Assembly (NCBI GenBank): GCA_001898505.1
Contig: MKTZ01000012.1
Location: 62,927 to 126,926, forward strand
Length of the DNA stretch: 64,000 bases
Reading direction: 5' to 3'
Source of the DNA: Sphingobacteriales bacterium 50-39
GTDB taxonomy: Bacteria; Bacteroidota; Bacteroidia; Chitinophagales; Chitinophagaceae
In this document: positions 1-8,030 of the stretch, one piece after another
Position numbering within the stretch: the stretch's first letter is position 1
Layout: each line of letters starts with the position of its first letter
Position numbers and translations under genes: made by a program
Notes under the pieces: model-generated
What the model saw: the letters and a program-made list of their open reading frames with translations, nothing else
What the model was told of the DNA's origin: nothing
Database searches by the model: none

Positions 1-108
1 CACGTCATCGGGTACGGAAAAAAAGTCTTTCAGAACGGGCTTCCCTTCCGAAGAAGTAAACTGAGACAGGACGTTGAAAGGCTTATATACGATGAAATAG
101 CGCGACAC
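1..108 (-). CDS. RluE-like 23S rRNA pseudouridine synthase, N-terminal fragment
   Basis: This is the 5' end of a minus-strand gene that runs off the left edge. From a GTG at 108 the frame reads MSRYFIVYKPFNVLSQFT followed by EGKPVLKDFFPYP. RYFI-YKP-VLSQF is the characteristic opening of the RluE/RsuA-type pseudouridine synthases of Bacteroidota, which isomerise a uridine in 23S rRNA; the catalytic Asp region lies outside the window. The frame stays open upstream of 108 to about 275 without an ATG, so a start at another GTG or TTG cannot be excluded. GTG 108 is chosen because family members usually begin one or two residues before the RYFI motif. Family recognised from memory; only 36 codons are visible. 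Confidence 0.68.
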   Translation of the reverse strand, partial: MSRYFIVYKPFNVLSQFTSSEGKPVLKDFFSVPDDV

Positions 109-445
109 GATGCTCGGATTAGTTGAAACAAAAATCCCGCCAGAAGGCGGCAAGCGGAACACAGTTCCGATGACCGAAGGTCCATAATAAACGATCCCGC
201 CGGAAGGCGGGATCTGAATATATGGATGGGTTAGTAAGTACCGGGAAATAAATTTCCCTACACAATATTAAAAATAAATTTTCCTATCTAAAAAAATTTT
301 CACATAAATTTTATTCACATTTTTTTTTAGCCTGTGGAAAAGGCGGTATTTCGGACTGCTGACACACGTAGTTCCGGCGGTATCTTCGCAGCTGAAAGAT
401 GATCAAAAGAGGAATCCAAAATTACTTCATATAAACTTTTCGAGC
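109..445. other. divergent intergenic region, palindromic then AT-rich
   Basis: These 337 bases separate the leftward pseudouridine synthase from the rightward lpxD-like gene. The left half holds palindromic units (listed separately). Positions 243-258 form a palindrome GGGAAAT-AA-ATTTCCC that could be an operator. About 255-335 is extremely AT-rich with long A and T runs, as expected around promoters. I see no exact TAnnTTTG box for either gene and no further coding frame with an ATG. Confidence 0.6.
137..214. repeat. three palindromic units, REP-like
   Basis: Three perfect stem-loops lie within 80 bases: CCGCC-AGAA-GGCGG at 137-150, GACC-GAA-GGTC at 172-182 and GATCCCGCC-GGAA-GGCGGGATC at 193-214. 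The first and third share the core CCGCC-xGAA-GGCGG. Read on the minus strand both translate as PPSGG, a typical by-product of such palindromes falling in an open frame. They may be repetitive extragenic palindromes or structures in the leader of the pseudouridine synthase. Stems are seen directly; the class is inference. Confidence 0.6.
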
Positions 446-1393
446 ATGAAATTTCCTTCTCCCGTCAGTGTTCAATGGATCGCGGACTTCCTGGGGGCGC
501 GGCTTACAGGCGACATGAATGGCCAGGCAACAGGTATTAACGAGATCCACAAAGTGGAAAAAGGCGATCTTGTATTCGTCGACCACCCCAAATACTATGA
601 TAAGTGTATCAACTCGGCAGCCAGCTATATCATTATCAACAAGGAGGTAGATCAGCTGCCGGAAGGGAAGGCGCTGCTCATTGTGGACCAGCCGTTCGAG
701 GCTTATTTGAAGATCGTCCGGCATTTCCGGCCCTTCGAGCCTGCCGAAAAGATGATCAGCGACACGGCGGTCATCGGTAGAAATACGTATATCGCCCCCG
801 GCGTTTTTATAGGCCATCATGTCGTCATTGGCGACAATTGCTTTATTCATCCGCATGTCACGGTCCTGGATCATTGCGTCATCGGCAACAATGTGATCAT
901 ACAGTCCGGCACTGTCATTGGCTCGGATGCCTTTTACTATAACTCTAAAAAGGACCGGGAGTTATGGTACCGGAAGATGGAAAGCTGCGGACGCGTGGTA
1001 TTGGAGGATGGGGTGGAGATAGGCGCCAACTGCACCATCGACAGGGGGGTAAGTCATGACACCCTTATCGGGGCGGGCACCAAGATGGACAACCTTGTAC
1101 ACATCGGACACGACACCGTCACCGGGAAAAACTGTCTATTCGCCGGACAGGTAGGTATTGCCGGCGCTGTGGATATCGGGCATGGGGTCATATTGTGGGG
1201 GCAGGTGGGGGTCAGCAAAACGCTGAGCATAGGAGATAATACGGTGGTGCTGGCGCAGAGCGGGGTACCTTCTTCACTGGAGGCGGGCAAGGTATATTTT
1301 GGCTATCCTGCGGAGGATGCTGCCGTGAAGAGAAGGGAGATCGTATGGATCAAGCGGATACCGGAGCTTTGGAAGAAAGTTATGCAGGGCTGA
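446..1393 (+). CDS. lpxD: LpxD-type UDP-3-O-acyl-glucosamine N-acyltransferase
   Basis: 315 aa. LpxD transfers an R-3-hydroxyacyl chain from acyl-ACP to the 2-amino group of UDP-3-O-acylglucosamine, the third step of lipid A synthesis, in the cytoplasm. The N-terminal ~100 residues fit the uridine-binding LpxD domain (GDLVFVDHPKYYDKCINSAA). Residues ~105-285 are hexapeptide repeats forming a left-handed beta-helix (VIGDNCFIHPHVTVLDHCVIG). The NLVHIGHDT segment carries His219 and His222, where LpxD has its catalytic His. Bacteroidota often have two LpxD paralogues; this one is shorter than E. coli LpxD (about 340 aa) and stands apart from lpxC/lpxA, so it may be the second copy, possibly with a different acyl preference. 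It is convergent with the next gene. Confidence 0.8.
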   Translation: MKFPSPVSVQWIADFLGARLTGDMNGQATGINEIHKVEKGDLVFVDHPKYYDKCINSAASYIIINKEVDQLPEGKALLIVDQPFEAYLKIVRHFRPFEPAEKMISDTAVIGRNTYIAPGVFIGHHVVIGDNCFIHPHVTVLDHCVIGNNVIIQSGTVIGSDAFYYNSKKDRELWYRKMESCGRVVLEDGVEIGANCTIDRGVSHDTLIGAGTKMDNLVHIGHDTVTGKNCLFAGQVGIAGAVDIGHGVILWGQVGVSKTLSIGDNTVVLAQSGVPSSLEAGKVYFGYPAEDAAVKRREIVWIKRIPELWKKVMQG

Positions 1394-1595
1394 GCACAGC
1401 TCAGCCGGCTGTAACCGCAAGGTTACGACCGAGGAGGAGCGTGTCGAAGCAGCTCCGACGAAGGTCTCCATCATAAGCCCCGCCAGATGCCGAAGGTAAC
1501 CGAGTGAAGATCGAACAGTGTTCGATCGACCGAAGGTTATGGGCGAAGCCCGTGGGAGAATTGCAGGGAGTGACACAGCGACGAGCGAAATGGAA
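1394..1595. repeat. palindrome-rich convergent intergenic region
   Basis: The stops of two convergent genes enclose DNA built of short inverted repeats: GTAACC-GCAA-GGTTAC (1411-1426), GATCGAAC-AGT-GTTCGATC (1509-1527) and GGGC-GAA-GCCC (1541-1551), with further imperfect stems between. None is followed by a clean T tract. Likely a bidirectional transcription-ending region or a cluster of repetitive palindromes; the GAA/TTC loops match the other palindromes of the window. Confidence 0.55.
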
Positions 1596-2687
1596 TCATT
1601 CCGGGACGTAGTCATACGGCAACAGCTCCGCCAGCTTTTTCCAGGACCAATACCCCATATTGATCACGTCCGTCTGATCGTAGAAATACCCATTCTCTTC
1701 GATGACGAAGCCATTCGCAATATCCAGGGCGGATATCTGCACCTTTGTATTCAATGGGAAATTATGTTCCTGCAGGTACTTCCTGTTGGGTTGCTGGTTG
1801 GTATAACTGACCCTTAGCCTTCCTGTCAGACCGATGACTGCATCCCCGCTGTCCACCGAATAGAATTTAGGATCATAAGGGTCATTGATCCTGGTCATTT
1901 TTCCTTTATTCGTTGTGTCGGTCATCTCCATGATAAATCCTTCGTCTGCCAGCGTGCTGTCGTACCAGCTCCGGATAAAATGAAGACGGGACCCCATATA
2001 GGTGAAATCCCTGTTGTTCTTCCAGCTCTGCTTTTGCTCGGGCGTACCCTGCATCTCCTCGAAGAGGGGATAGCCGGCAGATGTGCTCACATTGGTGCCG
2101 TACTCGTAGACAAATGAGTCCAGCTGGAAATGTATTTTATAGCCCAGGGCATTATTCGTGATGATAAGATCTTCTTTCGCCTTGATCCGGAGCTTGTTCC
2201 TCTTTTTATAGAAATAGAATTTCAGGGCATCTTTGTTCTCCAGGGAGCATTGCGCCGCGAATGGGGTTGTGCCGATGAAGTTATCCAGGAAGAACTGGCC
2301 ATACTTATCCCAGCCATCGGCTACCTCCGCGCTGCCTGCCACCACTACCTGTTCCATGCTTTTGTCCTGCTCTTTCAGTTCGATGACAAGGGAGTCCTTA
2401 TCCTTGAGGTCTTTATTGATACGGATATTCTTCGTCTCATAGCCTGTGTAGGATACGATCATGTCATAACCCCCATTGGCCAGGCGCATGGAAAAGGCGC
2501 CGTCACTTTTCGACAGGGTCCCTATGGTGGTATTCTGACAGAATACGCTGGCTCCAGCCATAGGTTGTCCGGACTTGGCGTCGATGACCTTGCCGCCGAT
2601 GCTAAATGTCTTTTCTTGGGAATAAAGGGAGGAAGAGAGAAGAAGAAAGGCGCCATAAAGGGCGGCCCTTAGGAACTGCGGATTCAT
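1596..2687 (-). CDS. exported carboxypeptidase-regulatory-like domain protein
   Basis: 363 aa. A signal peptide (LYGAFLLLSSSLYSQ, cleavage near residue 23) precedes a CarboxypepD_reg-like domain at ~29-115: GKVIDAKSGQPMAGASVFC, then GTLSKSDGAFSMRLANGGY and VSYTGYETKNI. This seven-stranded fold is normally the N-terminal module of Bacteroidota outer-membrane proteins, but here no beta-barrel follows. The C-terminal ~240 residues are a globular domain rich in aromatic and charged residues that I cannot assign. Probably periplasmic or surface-exposed. It lies 121 bp downstream of the epimerase gene on the same strand with a two-hairpin repeat between, so it may be separately transcribed. Confidence 0.7.
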   Translation of the reverse strand: MNPQFLRAALYGAFLLLSSSLYSQEKTFSIGGKVIDAKSGQPMAGASVFCQNTTIGTLSKSDGAFSMRLANGGYDMIVSYTGYETKNIRINKDLKDKDSLVIELKEQDKSMEQVVVAGSAEVADGWDKYGQFFLDNFIGTTPFAAQCSLENKDALKFYFYKKRNKLRIKAKEDLIITNNALGYKIHFQLDSFVYEYGTNVSTSAGYPLFEEMQGTPEQKQSWKNNRDFTYMGSRLHFIRSWYDSTLADEGFIMEMTDTTNKGKMTRINDPYDPKFYSVDSGDAVIGLTGRLRVSYTNQQPNRKYLQEHNFPLNTKVQISALDIANGFVIEENGYFYDQTDVINMGYWSWKKLAELLPYDYVPE

Positions 2688-2713
2688 GGATATCGTTTTT
2701 TATGATCTAATGA

Positions 2714-2742
2714 TCGTCTTTCGACGACGGACCTCGGGTTCG
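2714..2742. repeat. two-hairpin repeat element, copy 1
   Basis: TCGTC-TTTC-GACGA at 2714-2727 is followed at once by CGGACC-TCG-GGTTCG at 2728-2742 (one G-T pair), then TTCTG. The layout, first stem with a TTC-type loop then a stem ending GGTTCG, matches the elements at 18747-18774 and 31084-31111. It sits between two co-directional minus-strand genes and may also act as a terminator. Confidence 0.5.
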
Positions 2743-2808
2743 TTCTGTAAGATAGGACGCTTACGCGGAATTTGGAAGGGGAATAGGAATTTTAACAGGT
2801 GAGCAATG

Positions 2809-3834
2809 TCATTCGGCCCATAGCAATTTGTAAGCCTCGCAGGCGCGTTCGATGGTTTTTTCCAGCGGGGTGAACTGGAAGCCGGGGAGGTGCTTCAATA
2901 TCTTACTATTGTCAAAATAGGTTTTGCTGCGGGCTACCCTTGCGCTCTCGCGGGTGAGGAGGGGGCGTTTGCCGGAAAATAGGGATTTTATCTTTTCGAG
3001 TCGCCAGGCAATAGCGCTCAAAAAAGGGGTTGCCTCCCGGTGAGGCTGCTTTTTGCCAAAACCGTCTGCGATGGTATTGAACAACTGCCGGAAGGTCCAA
3101 TTGTCGCCGTTGAGAATAAAGCGTTGTCCCGTGATATCGCTTTCCATCAAAGCTACTATGGCCTCGGCTACATCGCCGACATCGACAAAGCCGTTGATGC
3201 CATTGCTGTACCAGGGAAATTCATTGTATACACTCTTAAATATGGCGCAGCTGGATTGATTCCAGTCGCCCACGCCAAGGATGGTGCTGGGGTTTACGAT
3301 GACGGCAGGCAGTCCTTCACCTATACCCCGCCACACCTCCAGCTCGCCATAGAACTTGCTGATGGCATAATTCGTTTGTCCCTTATTGTTGTCCCATCTC
3401 TTTTCTTCATTGACCTTCTCTTCTTTTTTTGTCCTGCCGAGGGCTGCGACCGAGCTGACGTGTACCAGCCGGCGGATGCCTTGTTCGAGGGCGATATTTA
3501 CGACATTGGCAGTGCCTTCTACATTTGTTGTGAACAGTTCGTGTTTGTCGGTGTCTGCAAACGAAACTTTTGCCGCCGCATGGATGACGGCATCGACACC
3601 GCTCATTGCTTCTTCGAGACCCAGGGGATCCAGGAGATCGCAAGTGAACCATTCTATATTTTCGAGTATGGAGGGAGGAGTATAAAAATATGGCTGGCTG
3701 CCTTCGCGCCTGATGGCGCGAACGGCGTATCCCCTTTCTACCAATTCCCGTAAAATATACGTTCCGAGAAAGCCTGTGCCTCCTGTGACCAAAATCGTCC
3801 GCTTGTCTGCCGGGGATGACGTCATGAAGTCCAT
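2809..3834 (-). CDS. NAD-dependent epimerase/dehydratase (extended SDR)
   Basis: 341 aa. The N-terminal Rossmann motif TGGTGFLGTYILRELVERG (about 17-35) binds NAD(P). The extended-SDR triad is visible as VHVSSVAALG (Ser) and NYAISKFYGE (YxxxK), about residues 125-165. The length and the PSTILGVGDW and NGDNWTFRQLF segments fit the dihydroflavonol-4-reductase/3-beta-HSD-like branch, so it probably reduces a ketone or oxidises an alcohol on a hydrophobic substrate. It starts 2 bp after the stop of the 3-hydroxyacyl-CoA dehydrogenase and is last in the pheS transcription unit, suggesting the two dehydrogenases are co-expressed. Exact substrate unknown. Confidence 0.78.
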   Translation of the reverse strand: MDFMTSSPADKRTILVTGGTGFLGTYILRELVERGYAVRAIRREGSQPYFYTPPSILENIEWFTCDLLDPLGLEEAMSGVDAVIHAAAKVSFADTDKHELFTTNVEGTANVVNIALEQGIRRLVHVSSVAALGRTKKEEKVNEEKRWDNNKGQTNYAISKFYGELEVWRGIGEGLPAVIVNPSTILGVGDWNQSSCAIFKSVYNEFPWYSNGINGFVDVGDVAEAIVALMESDITGQRFILNGDNWTFRQLFNTIADGFGKKQPHREATPFLSAIAWRLEKIKSLFSGKRPLLTRESARVARSKTYFDNSKILKHLPGFQFTPLEKTIERACEAYKLLWAE

Positions 3835-3836
3835 AA

Positions 3837-4685
3837 TCAGTGAAGATAGGTATAATATCCTTTTCCGGATTTGCGACCCAGCTCTCCGTCCTTTACCTTT
3901 TGCTCCTGGATGGGTGAAGGTTGCAGCCGTGCGGGTTTGCCCATCGCCTCGTAGACGGAACAGCTCACGGCATAGTTTATATCATTGCCGATGAGGTCCA
4001 TCAGCCGGAAGGGGCCCATTTTAAAACCTGTGGCTTCCATCAGGGTGTCGATGGTTTCGGCGTCGGCCAGACCTTGTTCCAGCAAGCGGAGCGCCTCGAG
4101 ATAATAGGGTCTTGCAACATGATTGACGATGAAGCCCGGGGCGTCTTTGCACAGGACGGGTGTTTTGCCCATTTTTTTCGACAGGTCCATGAGCGTGTTG
4201 ACGGTGGTGTCGCTGGTCTGAGGGGCGCGTACTACTTCCACGAGCTTCATCAGCGGGGCCGGGTTGAAGAAATGCATGCCGGCAAATCGCTCCGGATGGG
4301 GCAACTGTTCGGCCAGCCGGGTGATGGACAGGGATGAGGTGTTGGATGCCAGGATGGTATGGCTGTCATTGTATCCCGCCAGCTGGCGAAAGAGGTCCAG
4401 CTTGGCGTCCATCTTTTCAACAATGGCTTCGATGATGATATCTGCGCGGCATTGGCTGATGTCGGCGGTGAGGACGAAGCGTTGCAGGGTATTTTGCTCT
4501 TCTTCAGGGGTGAGCCGTCCCTTCTCCTTTAGTGTTTGCAGGTTCTTTTCGATGGAGGCCCTACCTTTCTGCAGGACCTCAACATCGACATCGAAGAGGG
4601 TGGTGCGAAAACCGGCGACCGCTGCTGTCTGGGCGATACCGCTGCCCATGGTGCCAGCTCCGCAAATGCAGATGGTGTGGATCAT
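3837..4685 (-). CDS. 3-hydroxybutyryl-CoA / 3-hydroxyacyl-CoA dehydrogenase
   Basis: 282 aa, the usual length for stand-alone Hbd/PaaH enzymes, which interconvert 3-hydroxyacyl-CoA and 3-ketoacyl-CoA with NAD(P)H. The N-terminal Rossmann motif is GAGTMGSGIAQTAAVAGF (about 9-26). The catalytic His lies in GMHFFNPAPLMKLVEVV near residue 140, and the Asn of NHVARPYYLEALRLLEQG follows. The C-terminal helical domain includes TGFKMGPFRLMDLIG. Its ATG overlaps the pheS stop by four bases and it precedes the epimerase by 2 bp: a tight three-gene operon. Pairing with pheS looks like shared transcription rather than shared function. A divergent relative lies at 29241-29879. Confidence 0.88.
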   Translation of the reverse strand: MIHTICICGAGTMGSGIAQTAAVAGFRTTLFDVDVEVLQKGRASIEKNLQTLKEKGRLTPEEEQNTLQRFVLTADISQCRADIIIEAIVEKMDAKLDLFRQLAGYNDSHTILASNTSSLSITRLAEQLPHPERFAGMHFFNPAPLMKLVEVVRAPQTSDTTVNTLMDLSKKMGKTPVLCKDAPGFIVNHVARPYYLEALRLLEQGLADAETIDTLMEATGFKMGPFRLMDLIGNDINYAVSCSVYEAMGKPARLQPSPIQEQKVKDGELGRKSGKGYYTYLH

Positions 4686-5713
4686 ACTGCCCCTGTAAAT
4701 TGTTTTAGGAAGCGGACATCGTTCTGCGAATACAAACGCAGGTCATTGACCCGGTATTTGAGCTGGCAGATACGTTCTATGCCCATGCCGAAAGCAAAAC
4801 CGGTGTATTTATTGGAGTCGATGCCGAAATTTTCCAACATTTTCGGATGCACCATGCCGCTGCCCAGGATCTCGACCCATCCTGTGTGCTTACACACGCT
4901 GCAGCCGCTGCCTCCGCAGATGCGGCAATTGATGTCCATCTCGGCGCTGGGTTCCGTAAAGGGGAAATAGGAGGGGCGGAACCGGACCTTTACATCCTTT
5001 CCGAACATTTCCTGTACAAAGAAATAAAGGGTTTGTTTCAGGTCGGCAAAGGAGACGTTTTCGTCGACATACAATCCTTCTGTCTGGTGGAAGAAGCAGT
5101 GTGCCCTCGCGCTGATGGTCTCATTCCTGTAAACACGGCCGGGGCATATGATCCGGATGGGAGGCTTTTGACGCTCCATCACCCTGGCCTGCACACTACT
5201 GGTATGGGTGCGCAGGAGCCAGTCGGGGTTCTGGTGGATATAAAAAGTATCCTGCATATCGCGTGCAGGATGATTTTCCGGGAGATTGAGGGCGGTGAAG
5301 TTGTGCCAGTCGTCCTCTATTTCGGGGCCTTCCTCTACGGAGAATCCGAGCCGTCCGAAGATATGCACTATCTGGTCGCGTATGATGGTAATGGGATGAT
5401 GTGTACCCAGCGGCAGGGTATCTCCCGGCAGGCTGAGGTCGATGTCCGAGCCTTTGGAAGCCGTTGCGCCGGCAGCATGACCCTTCCATTCTTCGTATTT
5501 GGCTTCGGCCAATTGTTTGAAGTCATTCAGCACCTGTCCGAATTCCTTTTTTTTGTCGACTGGGACATTTTTCATTTCTGCAAATAAGTTCTTCACAATG
5601 CCTTTCGTGCCGAGGAATCGAATACGATATGCCTCCAGGGCGTCGGCCCCATTGGGTTGAACAGCATCGATCTCCTGCTTATAAGCCTCTATCTGTTGTA
5701 ACAATTGATCCAT
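4682..5713 (-). CDS. pheS: phenylalanyl-tRNA synthetase alpha subunit
   Basis: 343 aa, typical PheS length. Charges tRNA-Phe as an (alpha-beta)2 enzyme in the cytoplasm. The N-terminal coiled-coil arm (about 1-90) binds tRNA. The class II catalytic core follows, with motif 2 RVYRNETISARAHCFFHQTEG and motif 3 GFAFGMGIERICQLKY near the C-terminus. A cysteine cluster CRICGGSGCSVCKHTGW looks like a small metal site, seen in many bacterial PheS proteins. pheT is not in the window, so the subunits are encoded apart here. It heads an operon with the 3-hydroxyacyl-CoA dehydrogenase (4 bp overlap). A promoter box lies only 4 nt before the ATG. Confidence 0.96.
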   Translation of the reverse strand: MDQLLQQIEAYKQEIDAVQPNGADALEAYRIRFLGTKGIVKNLFAEMKNVPVDKKKEFGQVLNDFKQLAEAKYEEWKGHAAGATASKGSDIDLSLPGDTLPLGTHHPITIIRDQIVHIFGRLGFSVEEGPEIEDDWHNFTALNLPENHPARDMQDTFYIHQNPDWLLRTHTSSVQARVMERQKPPIRIICPGRVYRNETISARAHCFFHQTEGLYVDENVSFADLKQTLYFFVQEMFGKDVKVRFRPSYFPFTEPSAEMDINCRICGGSGCSVCKHTGWVEILGSGMVHPKMLENFGIDSNKYTGFAFGMGIERICQLKYRVNDLRLYSQNDVRFLKQFTGAV

Positions 5714-5717
5714 GCCA

Positions 5718-5747
5718 CAAACCTACGCCAATATGGCCAATTCTCAA
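5718..5747 (-). promoter_or_regulatory. promoter of pheS operon
   Basis: On the minus strand the -7 box TAGGTTTG lies at 5725-5718 and a -33 TTG at 5747-5745, 19 nt apart, matching the Bacteroidota primary-sigma pattern TTG-N19/20-TAnnTTTG. Only four bases separate the box from the ATG, so the transcript is predicted to be leaderless or nearly so. Confidence 0.55.
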
Positions 5748-5821
5748 TGGGCGAGCGGGCCTGGCGGCCGGCTTGGCTGTGACGGGAGTGTGACCCGGTC
5801 GGGAGTGAAGAGAAATATCCG

Positions 5822-5829
5822 TAGGTTTG
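5822..5829 (+). promoter_or_regulatory. -7 box of the arginase-fold gene
   Basis: TAGGTTTG, identical to the pheS box, lies 19 nt before the ATG at 5849. No clear TTG is seen at the -33 position. The pheS and arginase-like promoters are divergent within about 130 bp. Confidence 0.45.
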
Positions 5830-5848
5830 CTGCCAAAAGAGAGAATTC

Positions 5849-6985
5849 ATGCCGTCAAATCTGCACATAAGCGACTTCCTCGATCCAGTGAACCTTGCCG
5901 AAATATCACAGGATCAGGGATATAAGGACGGACAGATCGGTAAGCTCATCGATGTATACGATGAATATTTTCCCGAACTGGAAGAGGCCAATCTGGTGCT
6001 CGTAGGCTGTGATGAGGAGCGGGGAGCCCTTCGGGATCGCCATCGTCCGCATACGCCTGATATCATCCGATCGGAGTTTTATCAATTATACTATTGGCAT
6101 CCGGACATCCGGCTGGCGGATGTGGGCAATATCCGGCAGGGGGCGTCGCTGGCGGATACCTATGCCGCCCTTAAAACAGTGATCCGCGAGCTGACCGGTA
6201 TTGGCAAGACGGTGGTGATCCTGGGCGGTTCACACGACCTGACCCTTTCCCAGTATTATACTTATGCGGATAAGAAGCATATCATCGAGGCCACCTGTGT
6301 CGATGCGCTGATCGACCTGGATATCCACAGCTTGCAACGGAGCGATAATTTCCTTATGGAAATGCTGACGGGCGAGCCCAACTATATCCATCATTATAAT
6401 CACATCGGATTCCAGAGCTATTATGTACATCCGCATATGCTGGAGACGATGGACAAGCTGCGATTTGACTGTTTCCGGCTGGGCAGCGTAAAGGACAATA
6501 TCGAGGAGATGGAGCCCGTCATTCGCAATTCCCACTTGTTCACCTTCGACATATCCGCCATTGCCAATGCGTTTGCTCCGGCCAATAGGGTATCTCCCAA
6601 TGGGTTTAGCGGGGAAGAGGCTTGTATCCTGATGAGATATGCTGGTCTAAGCCACAATGTCAACACCGTGGGGATCTATGGTTATATGCCGGAAAGGGAC
6701 AAGGAGCAGCTGACGGCCAAACAGATCAGCCATATGCTCTGGTATCTTATAGATGGGAAGAGCCGCGGGCGGCGCGAGGCTGCCCTGACGGACAGGGATC
6801 TTTTTATAGAATACCGGACGGCTTTTGCAGAGGTGGAGACGACATTCCTGCAAAGCAAGAAGACGCACCGCTGGTGGATGCAGCTGCCCGACAATAAATA
6901 TATTGCCTGCTCGTACCAGGACTATTTATTAGCCAGCAGCAATGAGATACCGGAGCGGTGGCTGCGCGCGCAGGAGCGGAGTTGA
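5849..6985 (+). CDS. arginase/formimidoylglutamase-fold protein with incomplete metal site
   Basis: 378 aa. The ureohydrolase fold is shown by VVILGGSHDLTLSQYY (GGxHS motif, His129), DALIDLDIHSL (DAHxD motif, Asp158 and His160) and LFTFDISAIANAFAP (SFDxDxxDP motif, Asp234). Family members hydrolyse guanidino or formimidoyl groups with two Mn ions held by six residues. Here two of the six are changed: the last Asp of DAHxD is Leu162 and the second Asp of DxD is Ser236. One ligand of each Mn is therefore missing, so hydrolase activity is doubtful or needs another metal arrangement. Bacteroidota relatives are often named formimidoylglutamase. No hut genes adjoin it, so a role in histidine breakdown is not supported by context. 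An AraC gene follows after 37 bp. Confidence 0.7.
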   Translation: MPSNLHISDFLDPVNLAEISQDQGYKDGQIGKLIDVYDEYFPELEEANLVLVGCDEERGALRDRHRPHTPDIIRSEFYQLYYWHPDIRLADVGNIRQGASLADTYAALKTVIRELTGIGKTVVILGGSHDLTLSQYYTYADKKHIIEATCVDALIDLDIHSLQRSDNFLMEMLTGEPNYIHHYNHIGFQSYYVHPHMLETMDKLRFDCFRLGSVKDNIEEMEPVIRNSHLFTFDISAIANAFAPANRVSPNGFSGEEACILMRYAGLSHNVNTVGIYGYMPERDKEQLTAKQISHMLWYLIDGKSRGRREAALTDRDLFIEYRTAFAEVETTFLQSKKTHRWWMQLPDNKYIACSYQDYLLASSNEIPERWLRAQERS

Positions 6986-7022
6986 TCGGGTCGCCCCGGT
7001 AAGGAGCCCTTAGGGAGGAACT

Positions 7023-7955
7023 ATGAAACAGGAAATACCTCAATATAAGCTTGACGAGCACTATATCTCCGTCCACAGGACGCAGGAACCTGTACCTGTC
7101 TTTGGATACAGCGGGCTGGCCTCTCATCTGCGGATAAAGGATTTCGAACTGTATTCCAGCGAGGGGCTTACCAGCAGCATGGGTCCTTTGCGCAGCGCGT
7201 TCTATCGCATCGGGATCACTATGCGCGGCAGCTGCGATGTGCAATTGGGGCTAGAGCACTACAAACATCAGCCCGGTACCGTGAACTGCACCTACCCCAA
7301 TCAAATCTTTTCGAAAAGCAATATCAGCGAGGATGCATTTGGCTATTACCTGCTATTCAATCCGCCCTTTCTCGAGCCATTGATACCCGATGAAAGGATC
7401 GCTGAGGAATTCCCTTTCTTCCATTATGCCGGGACGCCTTTTTTTCAACTGGGCGCTGCCGTCCAGCGGGTGGAGGAGCTGTTGTTGCGTATCAACGAAG
7501 AGCTTCAGCAGGATCGAGCCGAAAAAGTCACTGCTATCCGCCTGTATCTCTACCTGATGCTGCTGGAGATGAAAAGGAGCTATATCTCGCAACGCCTCGG
7601 CTCCTATGACGGGGTGCCCGAATCCACGGCCCTTGTCATGCGATTCCGAAAGCTCGTGGAGCAGCATTATCTTGAGAAACAGCAGGTGACCGACTATGCC
7701 AGTTTATTATATGTCACGCCCAATCATCTCAACCGCACGGTAAAAGACGTCACCAGTCGGACAGCCTCCGCTCATATTGCGGAAATGCTCCTGCTGGAGG
7801 CAAAGAGCCTTTTGCTGTATACCGAGCTTTCCGTGGCGGAAATAGCCTGGCGTCTGAAGTTCAGCGAACCTTCGTCTTTCCATCGATTTTTTAAAAAGGA
7901 GACGGACCACACGCCGTTGGAATACCGTTCCGACGTCCATGCAAACAATGCATGA
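7023..7955 (+). CDS. AraC-family transcriptional regulator
   Basis: 310 aa. The N-terminal ~180 residues form a cupin-like sensing domain (MRGSCDVQLGLEHYKHQPGTV). The C-terminal ~100 residues hold two helix-turn-helix motifs: VTDYASLLYVTPNHLNRTVK and LSVAEIAWRLKFSEPSSFHR, ending FFKKETDHTPLEYR, the AraC signature. It has a good Shine-Dalgarno (AGGGAGGA, 6 nt before ATG), uncommon in this window. The gene ends inside a pair of near-identical direct repeats that look like its operator in front of the next gene, so it probably controls the SDR at 8031 and perhaps itself. Inducer unknown. Confidence 0.9.
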   Translation: MKQEIPQYKLDEHYISVHRTQEPVPVFGYSGLASHLRIKDFELYSSEGLTSSMGPLRSAFYRIGITMRGSCDVQLGLEHYKHQPGTVNCTYPNQIFSKSNISEDAFGYYLLFNPPFLEPLIPDERIAEEFPFFHYAGTPFFQLGAAVQRVEELLLRINEELQQDRAEKVTAIRLYLYLMLLEMKRSYISQRLGSYDGVPESTALVMRFRKLVEQHYLEKQQVTDYASLLYVTPNHLNRTVKDVTSRTASAHIAEMLLLEAKSLLLYTELSVAEIAWRLKFSEPSSFHRFFKKETDHTPLEYRSDVHANNA

Positions 7956-7985
7956 TCCGGTCAGTCCAATGCATGGTCAGGACAG
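7947..7985 (+). promoter_or_regulatory. probable AraC-type operator, 21-bp-phased direct repeat
   Basis: Two 18-bp direct repeats, AATGCATGATCCGGTCAG (7947-7964) and AATGCATGGTCAGGACAG (7968-7985), match at 15 of 18 positions. They are offset by exactly 21 bp, two helical turns, as AraC-family half-sites usually are. The first overlaps the stop of the AraC gene; the second ends 45 bp before the SDR start. Inference: activator site for the SDR gene. Confidence 0.6.
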
Positions 7986-8030
7986 CGATATTCCTTGCTG
8001 GGTGGGGGAGCTTTGTATAAAAAATACAAG

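Noticed and set aside
137-214. CRISPR array
   Set aside because: Only two similar palindromes with no regular spacers and no cas genes nearby.
1411-1551. structured RNA gene or tRNA
   Set aside because: Several short stems are present but no cloverleaf, T-loop or known RNA motif could be drawn.
4847-5587. 246-codon plus-strand frame inside pheS
   Set aside because: pheS on the other strand is unmistakable.
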